Of a stretch of 64,000 bases of DNA, positions 48,103 to 60,946 are shown in pieces. The first letter of the stretch is position 1. The number at the start of each line of letters is the position of its first letter. The notes under the pieces were generated by a model. The model was given only the letters and a program-made list of their open reading frames with translations. It did no database searches and was not told the origin of the DNA. A program made the translations under genes and the position numbers. The stretch covers positions 1 to 64,000 of the forward strand of contig WACJ01000274.1 in the NCBI GenBank assembly GCA_008973525.1. Reading direction: 5' to 3'. Source of the DNA: Stenopsyche tienmushanensis (Eukaryota > Arthropoda > Insecta > Trichoptera > Stenopsychidae).

Positions 48103-49987
48103 TTATTTTTGATGATACTCTATAATTTGAATAGACTAATCGAAAATTTCTTTTACATAAGCTGTATATTTCATGGAACTATTAATATTCATCGGTAGTT
48201 TTCTTGTTTTATTCAAATGACAAAGGCTGTCATTCAAGCACAATTCATTGAATATAAAATTGAGGCTTGAAAAGTTCGTTCGGGAGTTTCTCATTTAACG
48301 GTCATTTGATATGCATGGAGCATCATATTTTTCTCCATCCCCAGTGAATGGGAGTGGGAGTATTTTTCCTCGGAGAATTATGTAAATGGCATTGCTCATG
48401 TTACAATAGGCTCAGCACTTGTATATTGTTAATCTCGCCTGTCAAGCCTTTCAGGTTGATGTAAGCCTCGTTTTGCTAACGGGCCGTAACTCCGACTTAG
48501 CCGGAGAACAAACACATAACTAACCGGGGCGCTGTTTCCGTTTCTCTTTAGCGCGATTTGGAGAATCCCGGCGAAAGAGCCCAAGCACAGAGTCGACAAT
48601 GACGTCCCTGTCGGTACTCGACTTGTCGCTCAACTGTGCGAGGGGTTGTTTCATTTGAGCATAGTTCCCAGCTCGCATCAATCATAGTGCTAGCTAAATT
48701 CTAATATTAATTTAATTTTAAAGCACACCTAGACTAGGCACCGTGTGTTTCGCCACTTTTGGCGCACGCTCTTCGGGCGTATTTCAATGTCAGCGCCTTC
48801 TGCGGTTTCAGCCATGCTGAGTGCGTACACATCTACTTTCAAATTAATTTTCAGACCATTTTTGAAACGAAGCACCAAGCTGGCATTTCGTAATGAGAAA
48901 AAGACATGCTCTTGTAAAATATGTCACATAAAGAAAATTTGTATTAATCTACTTCAGCGCATAAAAAATAATTTAAAAAGAACGCCAAGAAAAGGTAACA
49001 TTTGACACAGCAATATCTCTGATAAAAAACTTTTTCCGTAAAAGAGCTAACTAGAAATTATTATTTGTTCTTGATATCGAACGTGGGTGATCTCTATATG
49101 AGACTTTTCCGTGGAGAAAAATCTCAAATAATCGTTCAGCTGCCAAATCTGAAAAACGGAAACTGTTCAAACGAACCATTTGAATTTTTAACAAATAAAC
49201 ATATATACTTATCCTATGAGCGATTAATTAATAAAATTTAAGAATACCAGAATTAAAATATTAAATTTCAAGTCGCGTCTATAGACGCTAATGGCATATT
49301 GCCGGGTAACATTACTTTGCACATGTGATTGAGTTATGCTGAATTATTTTTAAATCATATTTAAATAGTCATAGCAAATAGTCACTCAAAGGCTGCGTGA
49401 TTCTATTATATTAAATTTGACTGGGAAGAATAAAAGGCGCTTTAGTTTAATGTATATAGAAAAAAAACTTACAGTAAGTGGTATATATTCAACGAGATTA
49501 CTTTTTTTAGATTTAGCCACTATAATTTTCATATAAAAGCTCATAAGAGGCGTTTTTATACAAGAAAACTGTATTTAGTAAATACAAGCATTTGGGATAA
49601 AACCTACTTTACCAACTTGTTTAACGCTCTCTTTAGGATTTTTTTTTTGATGAACTGAATAAACATACAACTGAAAAATTTGAAGTAAATGTTTATTCAT
49701 ATTTTAAACACGTTTTACAATTTTTTCAGATTGAAATCGTTTCTCATTGCTGAAATACACAGCAACTTAGACTCCATTGGTTATTGATGATTGTTTTATT
49801 GATGAAAAACGCATTTCAAGATTCCAATTCGTCTATCACCAAGAAAATTTTGAATCATCTTTAATCTACAATGTCTGTTCTATAAAGTAAACCTTCAGTT
49901 TTTTTTATAAAATCTTGCAAATCCAATTGTTGCTCCCTGACATTAGTTTTAGGTCTTTTAGTAAAGTCATTTGGAGCGGTAGTTTTT
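48103..49987. other. Non-coding region, no gene seen
   Basis: A GC-richer patch at about 48470-48660 has no domain-bearing frame. The frame 48745-49005 is unassigned. Confidence 0.4.
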
Positions 49988-50031
49988 AGTTTAAGTTACA
50001 ATAGATTTGACATCTTATTGTAACTTAAACT
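49988..50031. repeat. Perfect 16-bp-arm hairpin
   Basis: AGTTTAAGTTACAATA at 49988-50003 and its exact reverse complement at 50016-50031, with a 12-base loop. It directly borders the 3' side of the Mutator-like transposase fragment. Confidence 0.9.
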
Positions 50032-50396
50032 TTCAAAATGCCATTAAATCCTTCATTGAAGATAATCACAACAAGAAAAATTGCTATTTCAACGATTTTT
50101 GTGCCAGAATGCAAGTTTATAGGAGCGAAAATCCAGGCAATGAATTTGAGATTCATTGTTATTTTGTATAATATTTGCGCTTCTAAACATCTTGTCAAAA
50201 GTTCATGTCGTGGTAAATCTTCATAGATTGTTTTAATGCTTTTTTGAACTTCTGCAATCAAATATGGCTTATTGTGGTGAAAATTATTGAGTTCTCCTCT
50301 AGTTTCAACCTTACGCCATTTTGCGCCAGTTGTCTTCGCCTGATAATTTTGATGTTTAGGATTTGTGTCTGTAGAATGCAGAAATATAGAAGACAT
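50025..50396 (-). pseudogene. Mutator-like transposase fragment of the arthropod type
   Basis: The frame reads IFLHSTDTNPKHQNY, then KWRKVETRGELNNFHHNKP, then IYEDLPRHELLTRCLEAQ, then IWIFAPINLHSGTKIVEIA-like and IFNEGFNGILKV. This resembles the repeated arthropod proteins with IFFHSTDENPQH, KWRKA, DLSREDLLTRCL, TQNNNES and NLHSGTKVVEIA strings assigned to a Mutator-like transposase domain. The TQNNNES stretch is corrupted (ILYKITMNL) and only this segment survives, so it is a relic. Identification is from remembered motif strings and needs a search to confirm. Confidence 0.7.
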
Positions 50397-53300
50397 ACGG
50401 GATGACCCCCTTAAATATTATTTGAATCACTCTGTCTCAACTGTCAAATTCTTGATATTTTGGTTGATAAACAGTGGCTACGATAAAGCAAGGACTTGCT
50501 TAGGTCATGATTTAGGAAGTAATGCTTGTTAAAATTTGCTTTCTGTATTCATATTTTTAGAAAATAATAACATAGGATGAGAGGCTTTTTATATGGAAGC
50601 ATTAGATTCAATTACTGAATTCTGATCTTCTAAAAATGGGAATAAATTTGCAATTATTTTGCATAAATCAATTTATTTTCTTCACATTATAAATTTGTTC
50701 AGCATTATGAGCGAACACAAAGATACGTTTATATTAAAGAAAATGGAATCTAATTTTGTATGCAATCATAAATCTATAGCTCATCAAGAATGAGCGACCT
50801 CAAAATAATTGAATCGCATAAAAGAACAAAGCAATTTTAGAAAATTACATTTATTTCAGATTTTTAATCCAATTTCTTACAACGAATTAATGCAAATTTT
50901 CGAATTGAAATATTTCTAATCCCATTTAAAAAAATATGATATCTGAATTAAAAAGCGAAAAAATTTGCATTGAATTTAATCATCATCGTTATCATCATAA
51001 TGTGAAATTTAAGATATTCAAATTAGATCTATTTAGCTTTGAAACGGGATTCAATTGATTTGTGAGCTATATGGAATAAAATTTTAAGCCTTATTATAAT
51101 GATTTTGTTATCTCGATTGATACTTCGAATATAACAAAATAATTGTAGTTCTTTCTTGAAGAATCTTAAGTAATGTTGTTATGGTTCAATAAATTTAATA
51201 TGACACAAAAGTAGAGTAACAGCTATTTACATAATTCAAATGGAAGTTTGATTTAGTGGCGGCAGCCACATATGAGGTGCGCTCGAGCGCCGACGATAAC
51301 CAACGCCTGCAGAAACCGTGCTAAGGTAGATGAAGATATATAGTCACTCGACAACACGGTGGCAAAGCGTAGCTCAAATAAATCACAAATTCAAAGAAAA
51401 CATTCGCCTCTATGAGATGTGGGGGCACAAACAATTCATTTGCGAAGCTGCCTCGCATATGAAAACAATTATTACTTAGCGGAATTCGCACAAATAAATC
51501 AACAAATTAAGTTTGCCCGCGAAACGCTCAGCTTGAGATGTTTAATCAGAGCTCTCCGCACAAAATATTAGGCAAATTAACTTCAGCTCCTGCACTCAAT
51601 CTAGGCAGGGCTTTGCTCCGTCGGATAATCTGAAAGTGATATGCCCTGCCTGCTTTAATATATGCTCAAATGGCAATTAATTTAGTTATGCGCAGACTAT
51701 AAATATATAGTATTGCAACCTTGCTTTTCCCACTTTACGATAGAGCTGACTTTGAAATTTGAAACGTACTACTAAGTGTATAACACATATGTAATATAAT
51801 CGAAATGTTGAACGAATATGCTCAATATCAGTATTTAGTACATATTAGGTCTTTCCGAAAGAAATCCATTATTTCCGCACGCCTTCATTTGAATACACTT
51901 TGTGTCAATATACGATGAAAGAAAACACATATATAATCTATTTTATTCAATTGTTAAGGACAAACATGGCGAAGCCCGAAACCAACGAAGAACATTTTCA
52001 AGATTCTCATTTTCATCATTTCATTTCACTTTCACATCAAGATGATTTTCAAATTCTGATGAAGATGATTCAGAATTTTATATGGTGTACAAAATACACA
52101 TCATAGTAGCATGATAAGGGAAAGGTTAAATATATCTTTCATGGCAGTATTATACGTTTAGTTCTATAACTACAGCATTTATTGATTATAAGTTACCATT
52201 TTTAAAATAGCGTTGTATGTACATATTATTTTGATGACTCTTGGATTTGCGAAATGATGGGTTTTGAATGGTTTTATAAATAAAATTATGCCTAATAATA
52301 TTTCCATCTTCCAAAAGTATATATAATGCTTTGAGATCTATTATAATTTTAGCTTATGCGTGAACATAACCGAATATTTTGTATGAGAAAACGAATATTC
52401 CCTTGTATGTAAAACATATCTCATATTACAAAGTGAAAACCTGATTCTTGGAACAGTAATCGATTTTATGAAAGAATTTAATCTATTAATAGTACAAAAG
52501 AGTTAAATTTAGGGAATACAAAGAACATTTCAGCTCAACTTATCAAAAACTCATATTCATTAATAAGATTTTGACACGACTAATTAAATTATTAGTTAAT
52601 AAGTTATTAAGGGTGGAAATGGGGAAAACTGTATTTATTGATATAACGACTATATTCGTGTCGAACATGCATTTATGCAGTTTTACATTAAAAATTTGGC
52701 GTTGAAGTAATTATTATGAAATGCAATTTTTGTACAAAAATCAGCTATAATTTATGTAATATTATCGAAATAATTATATTATATTTTTTATTAAAAAAAT
52801 AATAAACTTGTATGCAAAACGTGTTTTTTGTCAATTTAAGAAGCAGGATACCAACTGGTATGTTTCCTTACAAGCAGATTATATTGAATTGAGTCTCCGA
52901 ACACAAAGCAAGGAACAATAAACGAATATCCAATTTTTTCTTGTTGTATAATTTATTTTTCGACTTTATGGATGCTAAAATGTGGCCGTAAAAGTGCAAA
53001 ATTAAATTGGTTCCTCAGCTTCGCATGAAACAACCACATGCTAGCAACAAATTTCAGCCCTCAAAGATACACCTGTTGCTGTTTTTGACGTTCAGAATGT
53101 TATGCCGGGTAAATCTCGGAATAAACTGAAAAGTTTCAGATTATATTACCATAATAATTTATTTCGGAGAGAACACAAATACCCTCGATATTCGGGCGAA
53201 AGAGCATTCCAGACACTTGTAATGCTAAATTTATGATAAAATTGTTTCAACTAATTATAATACACCGATGGCATTTGCCTCGGGCACAACAGGGGATGTA

Positions 53301-54681
53301 TCGATTTCTGCGGGTTAATTTAAAAACGGAATAAAATCGCAATATTTTACGACACTCCATTGGAAAAAATGCCTGGGAAGCAAGCAAATGATACCAATCG
53401 TGTAAATAATTACCCATTGCTTCTACAGGCTCGGTTCTATGTGAGATAAGGTGTAATTTACGTATTCAGTGGCTTTTAAGTATTTTATTTTCACTTGAAA
53501 AAACGTTCAGCTATTTTTTTTAACTAGGTATTTGTATGTAAATCTGTATATTTTTAACGAAAATTTGACCTTTATACTTATGTATTGAAATAGGAATATG
53601 GAAGCGAAAATATTATTAAAAACACAATGACTTTAAATACTAAAAAGATGCTGAGACATCTGATTCTATTAAATTTTATATGGATTTTAATGCTTTTAGA
53701 ACTAACACGAAGCAATTACTCTCTCAACATATTTTTTAACCTTATCCCAAATTCATTAAGAGTTGTTATAAAAGTTTTAAAATTAGATGACATGAAGAAT
53801 TCAAATTATTATTATCGAAAGGATAACATCAAAATTAATAATGTTTTCAACAGGATGTTCTATAATACTTTAAGAAACGATTTGGCTCATCCGTTCATAT
53901 TAATTGTAATACCAATTTAATGATTTTCTATTAATTAAAGCCAAGTCTAAAGAAAACATTTTTTGAATTAATTTCTGCGATGAAAATTAAATCTGTGGAG
54001 TTTCTAATACAAAGAACAGAAGATAGTCACCAGTACTTCATTAAAAGAAAATGGATTTCAGAAGGAAAAAAGCATTTAAAGATATACTATCTCATAAAAA
54101 ATAAGTAAAATTATCAATCTCATTTTTAAAAAGCCACACTTAATCAAAACTATACAGATATTAAACACTATTGTTGGTCCATTTGTTGATATAGTGGATT
54201 AGATTTAAGGCTTCTATTATAAAAGTTTGGATTTAAGTCCAGATTGTGCATACGAATTTTATCAGGTCAGTCCAAAAATTCATGCGCATTTTTGAGATTT
54301 TTTTTAAATAGTATAAATAAAACACACTTTAACATGAGATTTCGAAACTGTCGATTTAGTTTCAAATTAATATTTTCCCTCAGATCTCAGGATAGAATTC
54401 AAAGCTAAAATATGAAGAGGCCTACTAGAATTATTGAGGCATGTATGACGATAACAATTCAATATTTATGAAGCAATTTTAACACTTAATATGTTATTAA
54501 ACAATTTGAAAAATGTATGTATATTGCTTAGGTATGAGAGGAGCGTGTGAACACAAGGTGTGAACACTGCTTAAGTATTCATGAATTCATACGAGTGTGT
54601 TTGCTCTCTTTAATCGCCTAGGAACCAGGCTGTACGTTTAGGCATAAAATATCGTGGCTGCCTTATCATTACCGGGAAATT
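50397..54681. other. Non-coding region, no gene seen
   Basis: A GC-richer stretch at 51240-51660 shows no coding signal. The frame 53627-53920 starts with a hydrophobic run but is extremely AT-rich and has no domain. AGGTCAGTCCAAAAATTCAT near 54264 could be a transposon end, but no partner was found. Confidence 0.4.
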
Positions 54682-54894
54682 ATGGTATCAAGAAATCGTC
54701 TGCAATCCGTTCTCATTTCTTTATTTATGGTGCTATTATCACCGATAAGCTCAGCACGGGGCGTCACCAACCAAGCGTATGCTTCTTCGAGAGCTTTGGA
54801 CTCCCCGAGGAAAGCTCTCACTATTTGCGTGCGTACGGCCTGCAAATTATTCTATTTAAATTTTCAACGCGGAAAACACCCCTCGAGCATGTGA
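54682..54894 (+). other. Possible signal-peptide exon, weakly supported
   Basis: The frame begins MVSRNRLQSVLISLFMVLLS followed by PISSARG: a basic start, a 15-residue hydrophobic core and a plausible cleavage after SSA. It lies in a locally GC-richer block (about 54640-54960). A second, longer frame (54654-55094) overlaps it in another phase, and no following exon was recognised on this strand. It may be chance. Confidence 0.2.
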
Positions 54895-55941
54895 TAAACT
54901 TATTTCAATATTTAATGCGATGCACAGCAAATTATTTTCGTATTCGATGCCAGCCCATTTGTGTAATTCGTGCTCCGCGGAACTTTTTAGCGTTTTATTT
55001 CAGCAATAAAGATTATTTTTGGGCCTGCGTTTTTATTTCGTCCTTATTCACATGGCATATCGTATTCAATTTTTTGGTCGTAATTTTTAAATGAATGATC
55101 CTCCATAAAAAAATAATGGCTTTACTAACGTATACCGTTATCTAAGGTACATTTCTAAAACGCATTCTTATATTTTTGTATAACAGACAACAGCGTACAA
55201 TTTGATATAATACGTGAATTTAATATTCCATGTAATTCATATATATAAAACCCCAAAGATTGGATGCAAACGCGATTTTAAGGACTAGTCTTAAATATGA
55301 CTCAATGATTTATGAAAATAAGGCTACCTTTTTAATGGAAGGATTTTTTTATTATTCTAATACAAATCATTAATAGTATATTAGTATTGGATATCAACGT
55401 TTTTTCGTAAATCCCTTTTATTTTCATGTTAAATTTAAACTTCTATGTGTATTTCATAAGTCAGTAAGTCAGCACGGACTTAAATCAAGTCATCGCTCAC
55501 TATTTTTTATTTAAATCATAGCTAGATTTTCCTCAACAATTTGATAAGCAAATTTGCAGAATAACTGGACAAACACAAAAATGCATATTATTTCCAAAAA
55601 TATTTAACAAATCTGCAAGAAAAACATATAAATACCTTCAAGATCAATGCTAATTTGCTGAAATCAGAACATATTTATAGTTTTGTGTTATTATTTGATA
55701 ATTTTGAAGGTAAAAATTGTAAAGCATTTAAAGATGCATACACAAAAGATTTTTTCATTTACAGAAAAATTCCGCATTTGGTTAGAATTAAAAGAGATTT
55801 TTGTCATTTTTTCCATTATAACAAATACACTACCAATAAAATATTTTGAATCGCTTAGTACATTATGAAAACCAACTTATTCAAGAGGTTAATCAAAATT
55901 TCAAATTACAGCTCTTTTTACTTATTTCGAACCTCCTCTCA

Positions 55942-55984
55942 GACTCATAGACGCGGAATAACTGTAATTCCGCGTCCATAGTCT
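55942..55984. repeat. Imperfect hairpin
   Basis: Arms are perfect over ACGCGGAAT (55951-55959) and ATTCCGCGT (55967-55975) and extend outward with a bulge to AGACT/AGTCT; the loop is 7 bases. It stands out by GC content from AT-rich flanks. No further context is known. Confidence 0.75.
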
Positions 55985-56013
55985 GGATGATCCTATTCAA
56001 TTTTATGGCTAAC

Positions 56014-56336
56014 TTAGGAGCTGTAAGGTGATAATTTTTTTGAATTACAATGGAATGAATTTTCTTTTTGCCATCCGTAATAAAATTTGGGAGGGCCGGT
56101 CTTTTTCTGTCCTTTAAATTCCCAGTCTCCTGATATTTTCTCAGGATTTAATGCATCTCTTTGATGGAAATCTTCGCTTTGTAGCAATAATCCTAATAGA
56201 GGTACAAATCGCAATACCTAATTTGGCTGATTTTGCTATTTCAATTTTTTTGTTTGTATTAATATTAAAATTAATATTATGAAGTATTTTTAAGTAGTAA
56301 GGGTCTAAAATTGAAAATAAGATAAAATGCATTATT
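56014..56336 (-). pseudogene. Unassigned protein remnant cut by an LTR
   Basis: Two overlapping reverse frames read EIAKSAKLGIAICTS and, in the next phase, FHQRDALNPEKISGDWEFKG followed by KKTGPPKFYYGWQKENSFHC. The latter has protein-like composition (Trp, Pro, Gly, Asp, Lys) unlike random AT-rich frames. A frameshift lies between them, and the 5' side is cut at 56337 by the LTR. I suspect an old transposon or a host-gene relic but cannot name the family. Confidence 0.4.
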
Positions 56337-56810
56337 TGTAATGTGGGTGGACGTGTGGCGATTACCATCCCCACGTAGTAGCGCTGTTAACAGCGACATC
56401 TTCCATCTCTCTTCAGGTGCAATGTGTTATTTTAACAGCGCCATCTCTTGTGGCCCTGCGGAGACATTGCACCTGCGTACCGATCGATCGCTTCTTGCGC
56501 GTGCACAGTTGCCGGTTGGGTAGTGACGCGCAGGAAGCGGGAATCGGGGGAGTCGTCGGTTAGCCTTGGCTGCGGGAGGTCGTCCCTCCTGCAGCCAAAT
56601 CTCCATCTCTTTCGTGTGGAATAAATAGTTATTTAGAGAAGAAAATATTTCTATTCAACATCTGTCTATTCCCATCCATTCGTTCAGCAACATCACAGCC
56701 CGATAAAAGAACGGACCCGTGCGCTAGCGCAGTCATCACGACGAGTATATGGGGGCGGGGAGCCGCCCGGGGATTCTGCCCTCCGAGAACGCCCCCGCCT
56801 CAACGTTACA
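56337..56810. mobile_element. Probable solo LTR, about 474 bp
   Basis: Starts TGTAATGTGGG and ends CAACGTTACA, so its ends form the TGTAA/TTACA inverted repeat common to Gypsy-type LTRs. It is markedly GC-richer than both sides, contains an AATAAA signal near 56620, and has no reading frame of use. No internal retrotransposon or second LTR is nearby. The expected short target duplication is not evident (TATT on the left, GTTC on the right), which lowers certainty. Confidence 0.55.
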
Positions 56811-58759
56811 GTTCATTGTTATGTATGTACATGAAACTCGATATAATAGTTGTTTTCAAACTTGTTGTCGAAAATGCAGATAGTAAGAATAAGCAGAAAA
56901 TGGTTTTTAAGCTCCCTCAAAACATAGATAACTAAATTTCCCATTAATAATAATGACGATGAACGCAGCAATCCTATACATCCTAGAAATTTGACCTGGT
57001 TGAATATAAATCCTATAGTTCAGTAGAGAGATAATGTATCCGGATTATACGAGGAAATTCGGTTGATTACAAATACGGTAAATTTGTTTTTTTCCAGATT
57101 GAAGCATTTTAGCTGTTTTTTTGATAAGACTGATTTGTTTTTAACATGAATAATTTTTGAATTAATTTTATCACATAAATTTTATTAGGACCCTCGTAGA
57201 TACAATTTATTTCTCCCTAAGATGAGTTCCTTTAAGATTTTAATCAAGGAGATCACCACAAGAGTTATGATGACAGAGCTAAGATAACAGGGTAATATAA
57301 GTTCGACGTCTAGCACTCAACGAGTCTTCATCTTCATCTCACCACGATTAGCACGTGCCACAAGAATTTGAATGAATTATCACCCGCCATAAAATAAAAT
57401 CAGAGCAAAGTGCCAAGGTTCTTGGTCTTAATTAAGCTAAAGTAATGTTTTGACTAATGACAGCGCTACATAGCCACCCCGGAGGGGGTGCCTTCATATG
57501 CAGGGCCGCCCCGCGCCCCTGGCTGTCACTATCTTTGCGACACCTCGCTAAATCAAACGTCACAACCGAGGCATGGTGCGCTTAAACAAATTAGCCCTCA
57601 CACCCTGACCGTGTACCAACTGCCGAGACCCACATGGAGGTGTCTAACCAGGTTATGTGTCATCCTAATCCGGGGTGTAAATCAGAGTCGCAACCTGTAC
57701 CGGATACCTCGAGGAGCTAAAGCAGTTTCCGATTTATTCCTTTACTCTATACTACAAGACACGTCGCCTTATCGGAAAATTATATCGCAGCAGATACAAA
57801 CAGGCAGCCGAATATATGGCACCCTAAGTCTACATAATATCCTCGAGCTGAGCCCTCTATTACGTGCTCCATAATTATATTTGCTCGGGGATTAAAAGTT
57901 CTCATAAATCCTCATGTAATTTTACATATATAGCAAAACCTTAAATAAATGTGAGAAAATGCCAATCATTTACTCGAAACATAGAACCTTGCTTATGGGA
58001 AAGATTTTTAAATTTGTATTGATAAATGTCCAGGGTTACGTCGATGGTGTATATCGAGGGTGGGTAACAATCGTCCCCTGACGATATTGAATCCGGTCCG
58101 TTTCGCAAATCACCTAATTGATTTTAGTTGTTTAGCCGTTGTTTACCTTTTTTGTATGTCGATGCTTCCTTAAAAAAATAATCAGATCTTCATATATGTT
58201 ACATCGAAAACTGAAATCACAATGTCCTATTTATTGTTAAATTATGGAATTGTTTTCAGATAAATAAAATTTTAATGCGTCATATTGGAATAATATTATT
58301 TTAAATTTTTGGAATAATTTTGTATGATGTTTTTTGTAATAATCTTTGACGTTCGTCACGGTGTAAAACATGACCACAATAAATCCTTTTCATTGTCACT
58401 CGCTATTTTGAATGTTTGTGATGCTTCTTTTTCAATCTCACTTTGAGTCCCATCCAATTGCGAATGCCATAGATAAAATAGTAATCCGGACAATCCCGTT
58501 TTTTCGATGCCAACAGGAAAATAATTCTGAATAATCAATATAAATATTTCTTCTTGAGGTTTGATTAGTTAATGTATCCAAAAACCAAATATTATGAATT
58601 GTCAATCATTGAATGCATAGCTCTAACTTGTATATCAATTGATGGTTGTCTATCTATGAGAACTATTTATATGTATGATTATTTTAATAAAAAATATATT
58701 TCTTCCTATATATACCCATCTATCCTATTTTCCCACACATCAGATTTATCACATTGTTA
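56811..58759. other. Non-coding region with a GC-rich island at 57480-57880
   Basis: The island opens with CACCCCGGAGGGGGTG and has one 128-codon forward frame without recognisable domains. It shows no transposon terminus or conserved motif I know. The remainder is AT-rich. Confidence 0.4.
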
Positions 58760-60350
58760 TCTATATATATAAAAATCAATTTCTCAAATCTGTCTCCGAC
58801 GCGTCCGAATCTGTCACGAAGCTCAAAGCTGTTCACTCGGCTGCGTTCGGCCGCATTCGGCCGCGTTCGGCTCGGCGGCCGGCGCGTCGTGGTGCTCGGC
58901 GGCTCGCCAGTCGCTATACGAAGTGAGGGAGAGCGCACGCATCCTAACCTCTCACTCCCACACCAATACATCGCGTAGCTTTCCAACTAAGCGCGCGTTG
59001 CTAAGCAACCACATCCAAATCAATAAATAAACAAATCACTCATTCGTGTATTCTAAAAGCCAGTTGGATGCATCTTCACACATAACAAATCAATTAATAG
59101 CCAAATTAACTCCAGGATTCAACACGATATGAGGTGCTATCAAAAATAAAAAAAAACTTTAACAATTTACAGTTCGGGTTTTCCGCGCTAAAATTCATGA
59201 AACTCTACTTCCTTCGTAAAATTGATATAATTCTTAAACCAGCTATTAGATTGAAAGGAAATTTTAGTGGTGCCTACAAAAAAGCTTACTGCACCGATAT
59301 ATTTAAACAAAACAGTGGTTTTCAATATGTGGTACGTTTATCAGCGAGATAAAATTCAAAAAGTGATTTTTGATATGAGTTGTATGTAAAGGCATTGATT
59401 AAATGGCACGTAAACACACGAAAAAAACATAAGGACAACATTCAGTTAGCTTATCGTCCTATATAAAAATATATTTGAAATTGGCGTGCCTATAATTCTT
59501 CTCAGAAACGGAAATCCGACACAACATGTAGCAACTGTACCAGGTTTTTAGTGAAAAAAAAAGATGAATTATATCATTGGAACTACAGTTTGAAATGGAA
59601 AATTTCAAAAAGAGGTTGTGGCCCAACGATTCCGACTGATATGCTATTCGAATTGAAACGTGTGCAGTTTCCGGTGTGAGCATCAACAAAGAATAGAAAC
59701 ACACAGGGTATGCGTGCATGCTTCTCACATGGACAGCTGTATGCGGGCTGCTCACGCTCAAATCATTTATTACCAGACGGTGCACACCATCCGGAAAAAC
59801 ATTTTGAATCTAAAAGTATTTCATTAGCACGGCATAAGCATAATCTTTGGGATGATTATAACAACAGCATGGGGAGCCTCCTATGACCCGAGCTGTGTGA
59901 TTGGTCCCCATATTCGGGAGCATACCAGCCCGCTCGCAAAATGCACAGCATGGTGCAAAATCGTCAAATTAAAATTCCATGTCTGCAAGGACACGTTCCT
60001 TCTCCACTTCTAGCGGCCACTTGCGCTCTGAACGCGGGAGGAAGCTAGCTAAAGATTCTAATTTTACTTTGAGATTCAAGGCTAGAATAAATATATAGAT
60101 AAAAATTGTTTAAAAATTAAATAGAAGAAAATAATTATATAAATATATGTTGTATAGGGTAGGAAAGAGTTTTGAGTCTTACTTATAGCTTCAAAAAAAA
60201 GGGGTGCGAGCCCACTAATTGTTACCGGTCGCAAGGAAGGACCTCTAGGTGGAGATCGTAGAAAGCCCCGGGAATGCATTTTCCCTCAAAACTATTACAA
60301 AAAGCCCTAAAATCAGAGAGAATAGCCACAAGGTTTCCATATTCAACTTG
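58760..60350 (+). mobile_element. Helitron-like non-autonomous element, copy 3
   Basis: Starts with TC after an A at 58760-58761, then the GC-rich block (58850-58990) and a long match to copy 1 up to about 59757. The match then breaks and resumes at about 60240-60350 with CCGGGAATGCATTTTCC and AAAATCAGAGAGAATAG. The 480-bp stretch between is either an insertion here or a deletion in copy 1. Frames at 59134-59352 and 59459-59785 (reverse) parallel those of copy 1. Confidence 0.6.
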
Positions 60351-60514
60351 CGCTTCTATCTGGATTTATCTGAATCTTTGGGACGGAAAAAAATATAGGA
60401 AGTCTTCTGTCCAACAAAAATAACAAAGTGAAAAACGAAATTCAGGGAACTTACGTGATTTAATGCTCAGCCTTTATCATATCGTACATAGAACAAACCA
60501 ATAAATATATCACC

Positions 60515-60900
60515 CACGGGGTGACAGTGCATCAGAACGCAGTCTTGGAATTGAATTACAAATTCGCAGAAGACGAACATGGAATGAAGAACGATCATCA
60601 CATCAATTTTGCTGGTACAAAAACCATAGTAACCGTCGAAAATTTCGGCATCAGAATTGCGAGAGAAGCGATGGAAATCTAAAAACGAAGTAACTCCGTA
60701 TTCAACGGAAGAGACGACGGAACTAGCATACCCGAAACGTGGTTACCAATTTTATCGAAAATTGAGGCACCAATAACCAAGCAAAAAAATTCAAAAGTGC
60801 AAACAATCTAGCAAGAAGCGACGGCAATGCATAGCCCAACATAGCACTGGACGGAGGATGCTCACAAGGAGCATCACCAAAACGCCGGCAGCTATTTCGC
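60515..60900 (+). pseudogene. Penelope-like retroelement remnant
   Basis: In one frame it reads NDHHINFAGTKTIVTVENFG, then IRIAREAMEI, stop, then FNGRDDGTSIPETWLPILSK. Penelope-like elements carry the pattern DHxINFxxTKxI ... NFxxRxxREAIEI ... NRDDGxxLxxxWxPxL in the C-terminal linker/GIY-YIG region. A stop codon and the short length mark it as a relic. It directly abuts the mariner remnant. Confidence 0.55.
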
Positions 60901-60946
60901 GTCCATGAGTCCGACAGGAGACTCGACGTATCGGAAAAATATATTT

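Noticed and set aside
53627..53920. 97-codon frame with a hydrophobic start
   Set aside because: Very AT-rich and low in complexity, with Asn/Ile/Lys/Phe bias as in random AT-rich frames. It has no domain and no supporting exon structure.
54264..54290. AGGTCAGTCCAAAAATTCAT as a mariner terminal repeat
   Set aside because: No partner end and no transposase fragment nearby.
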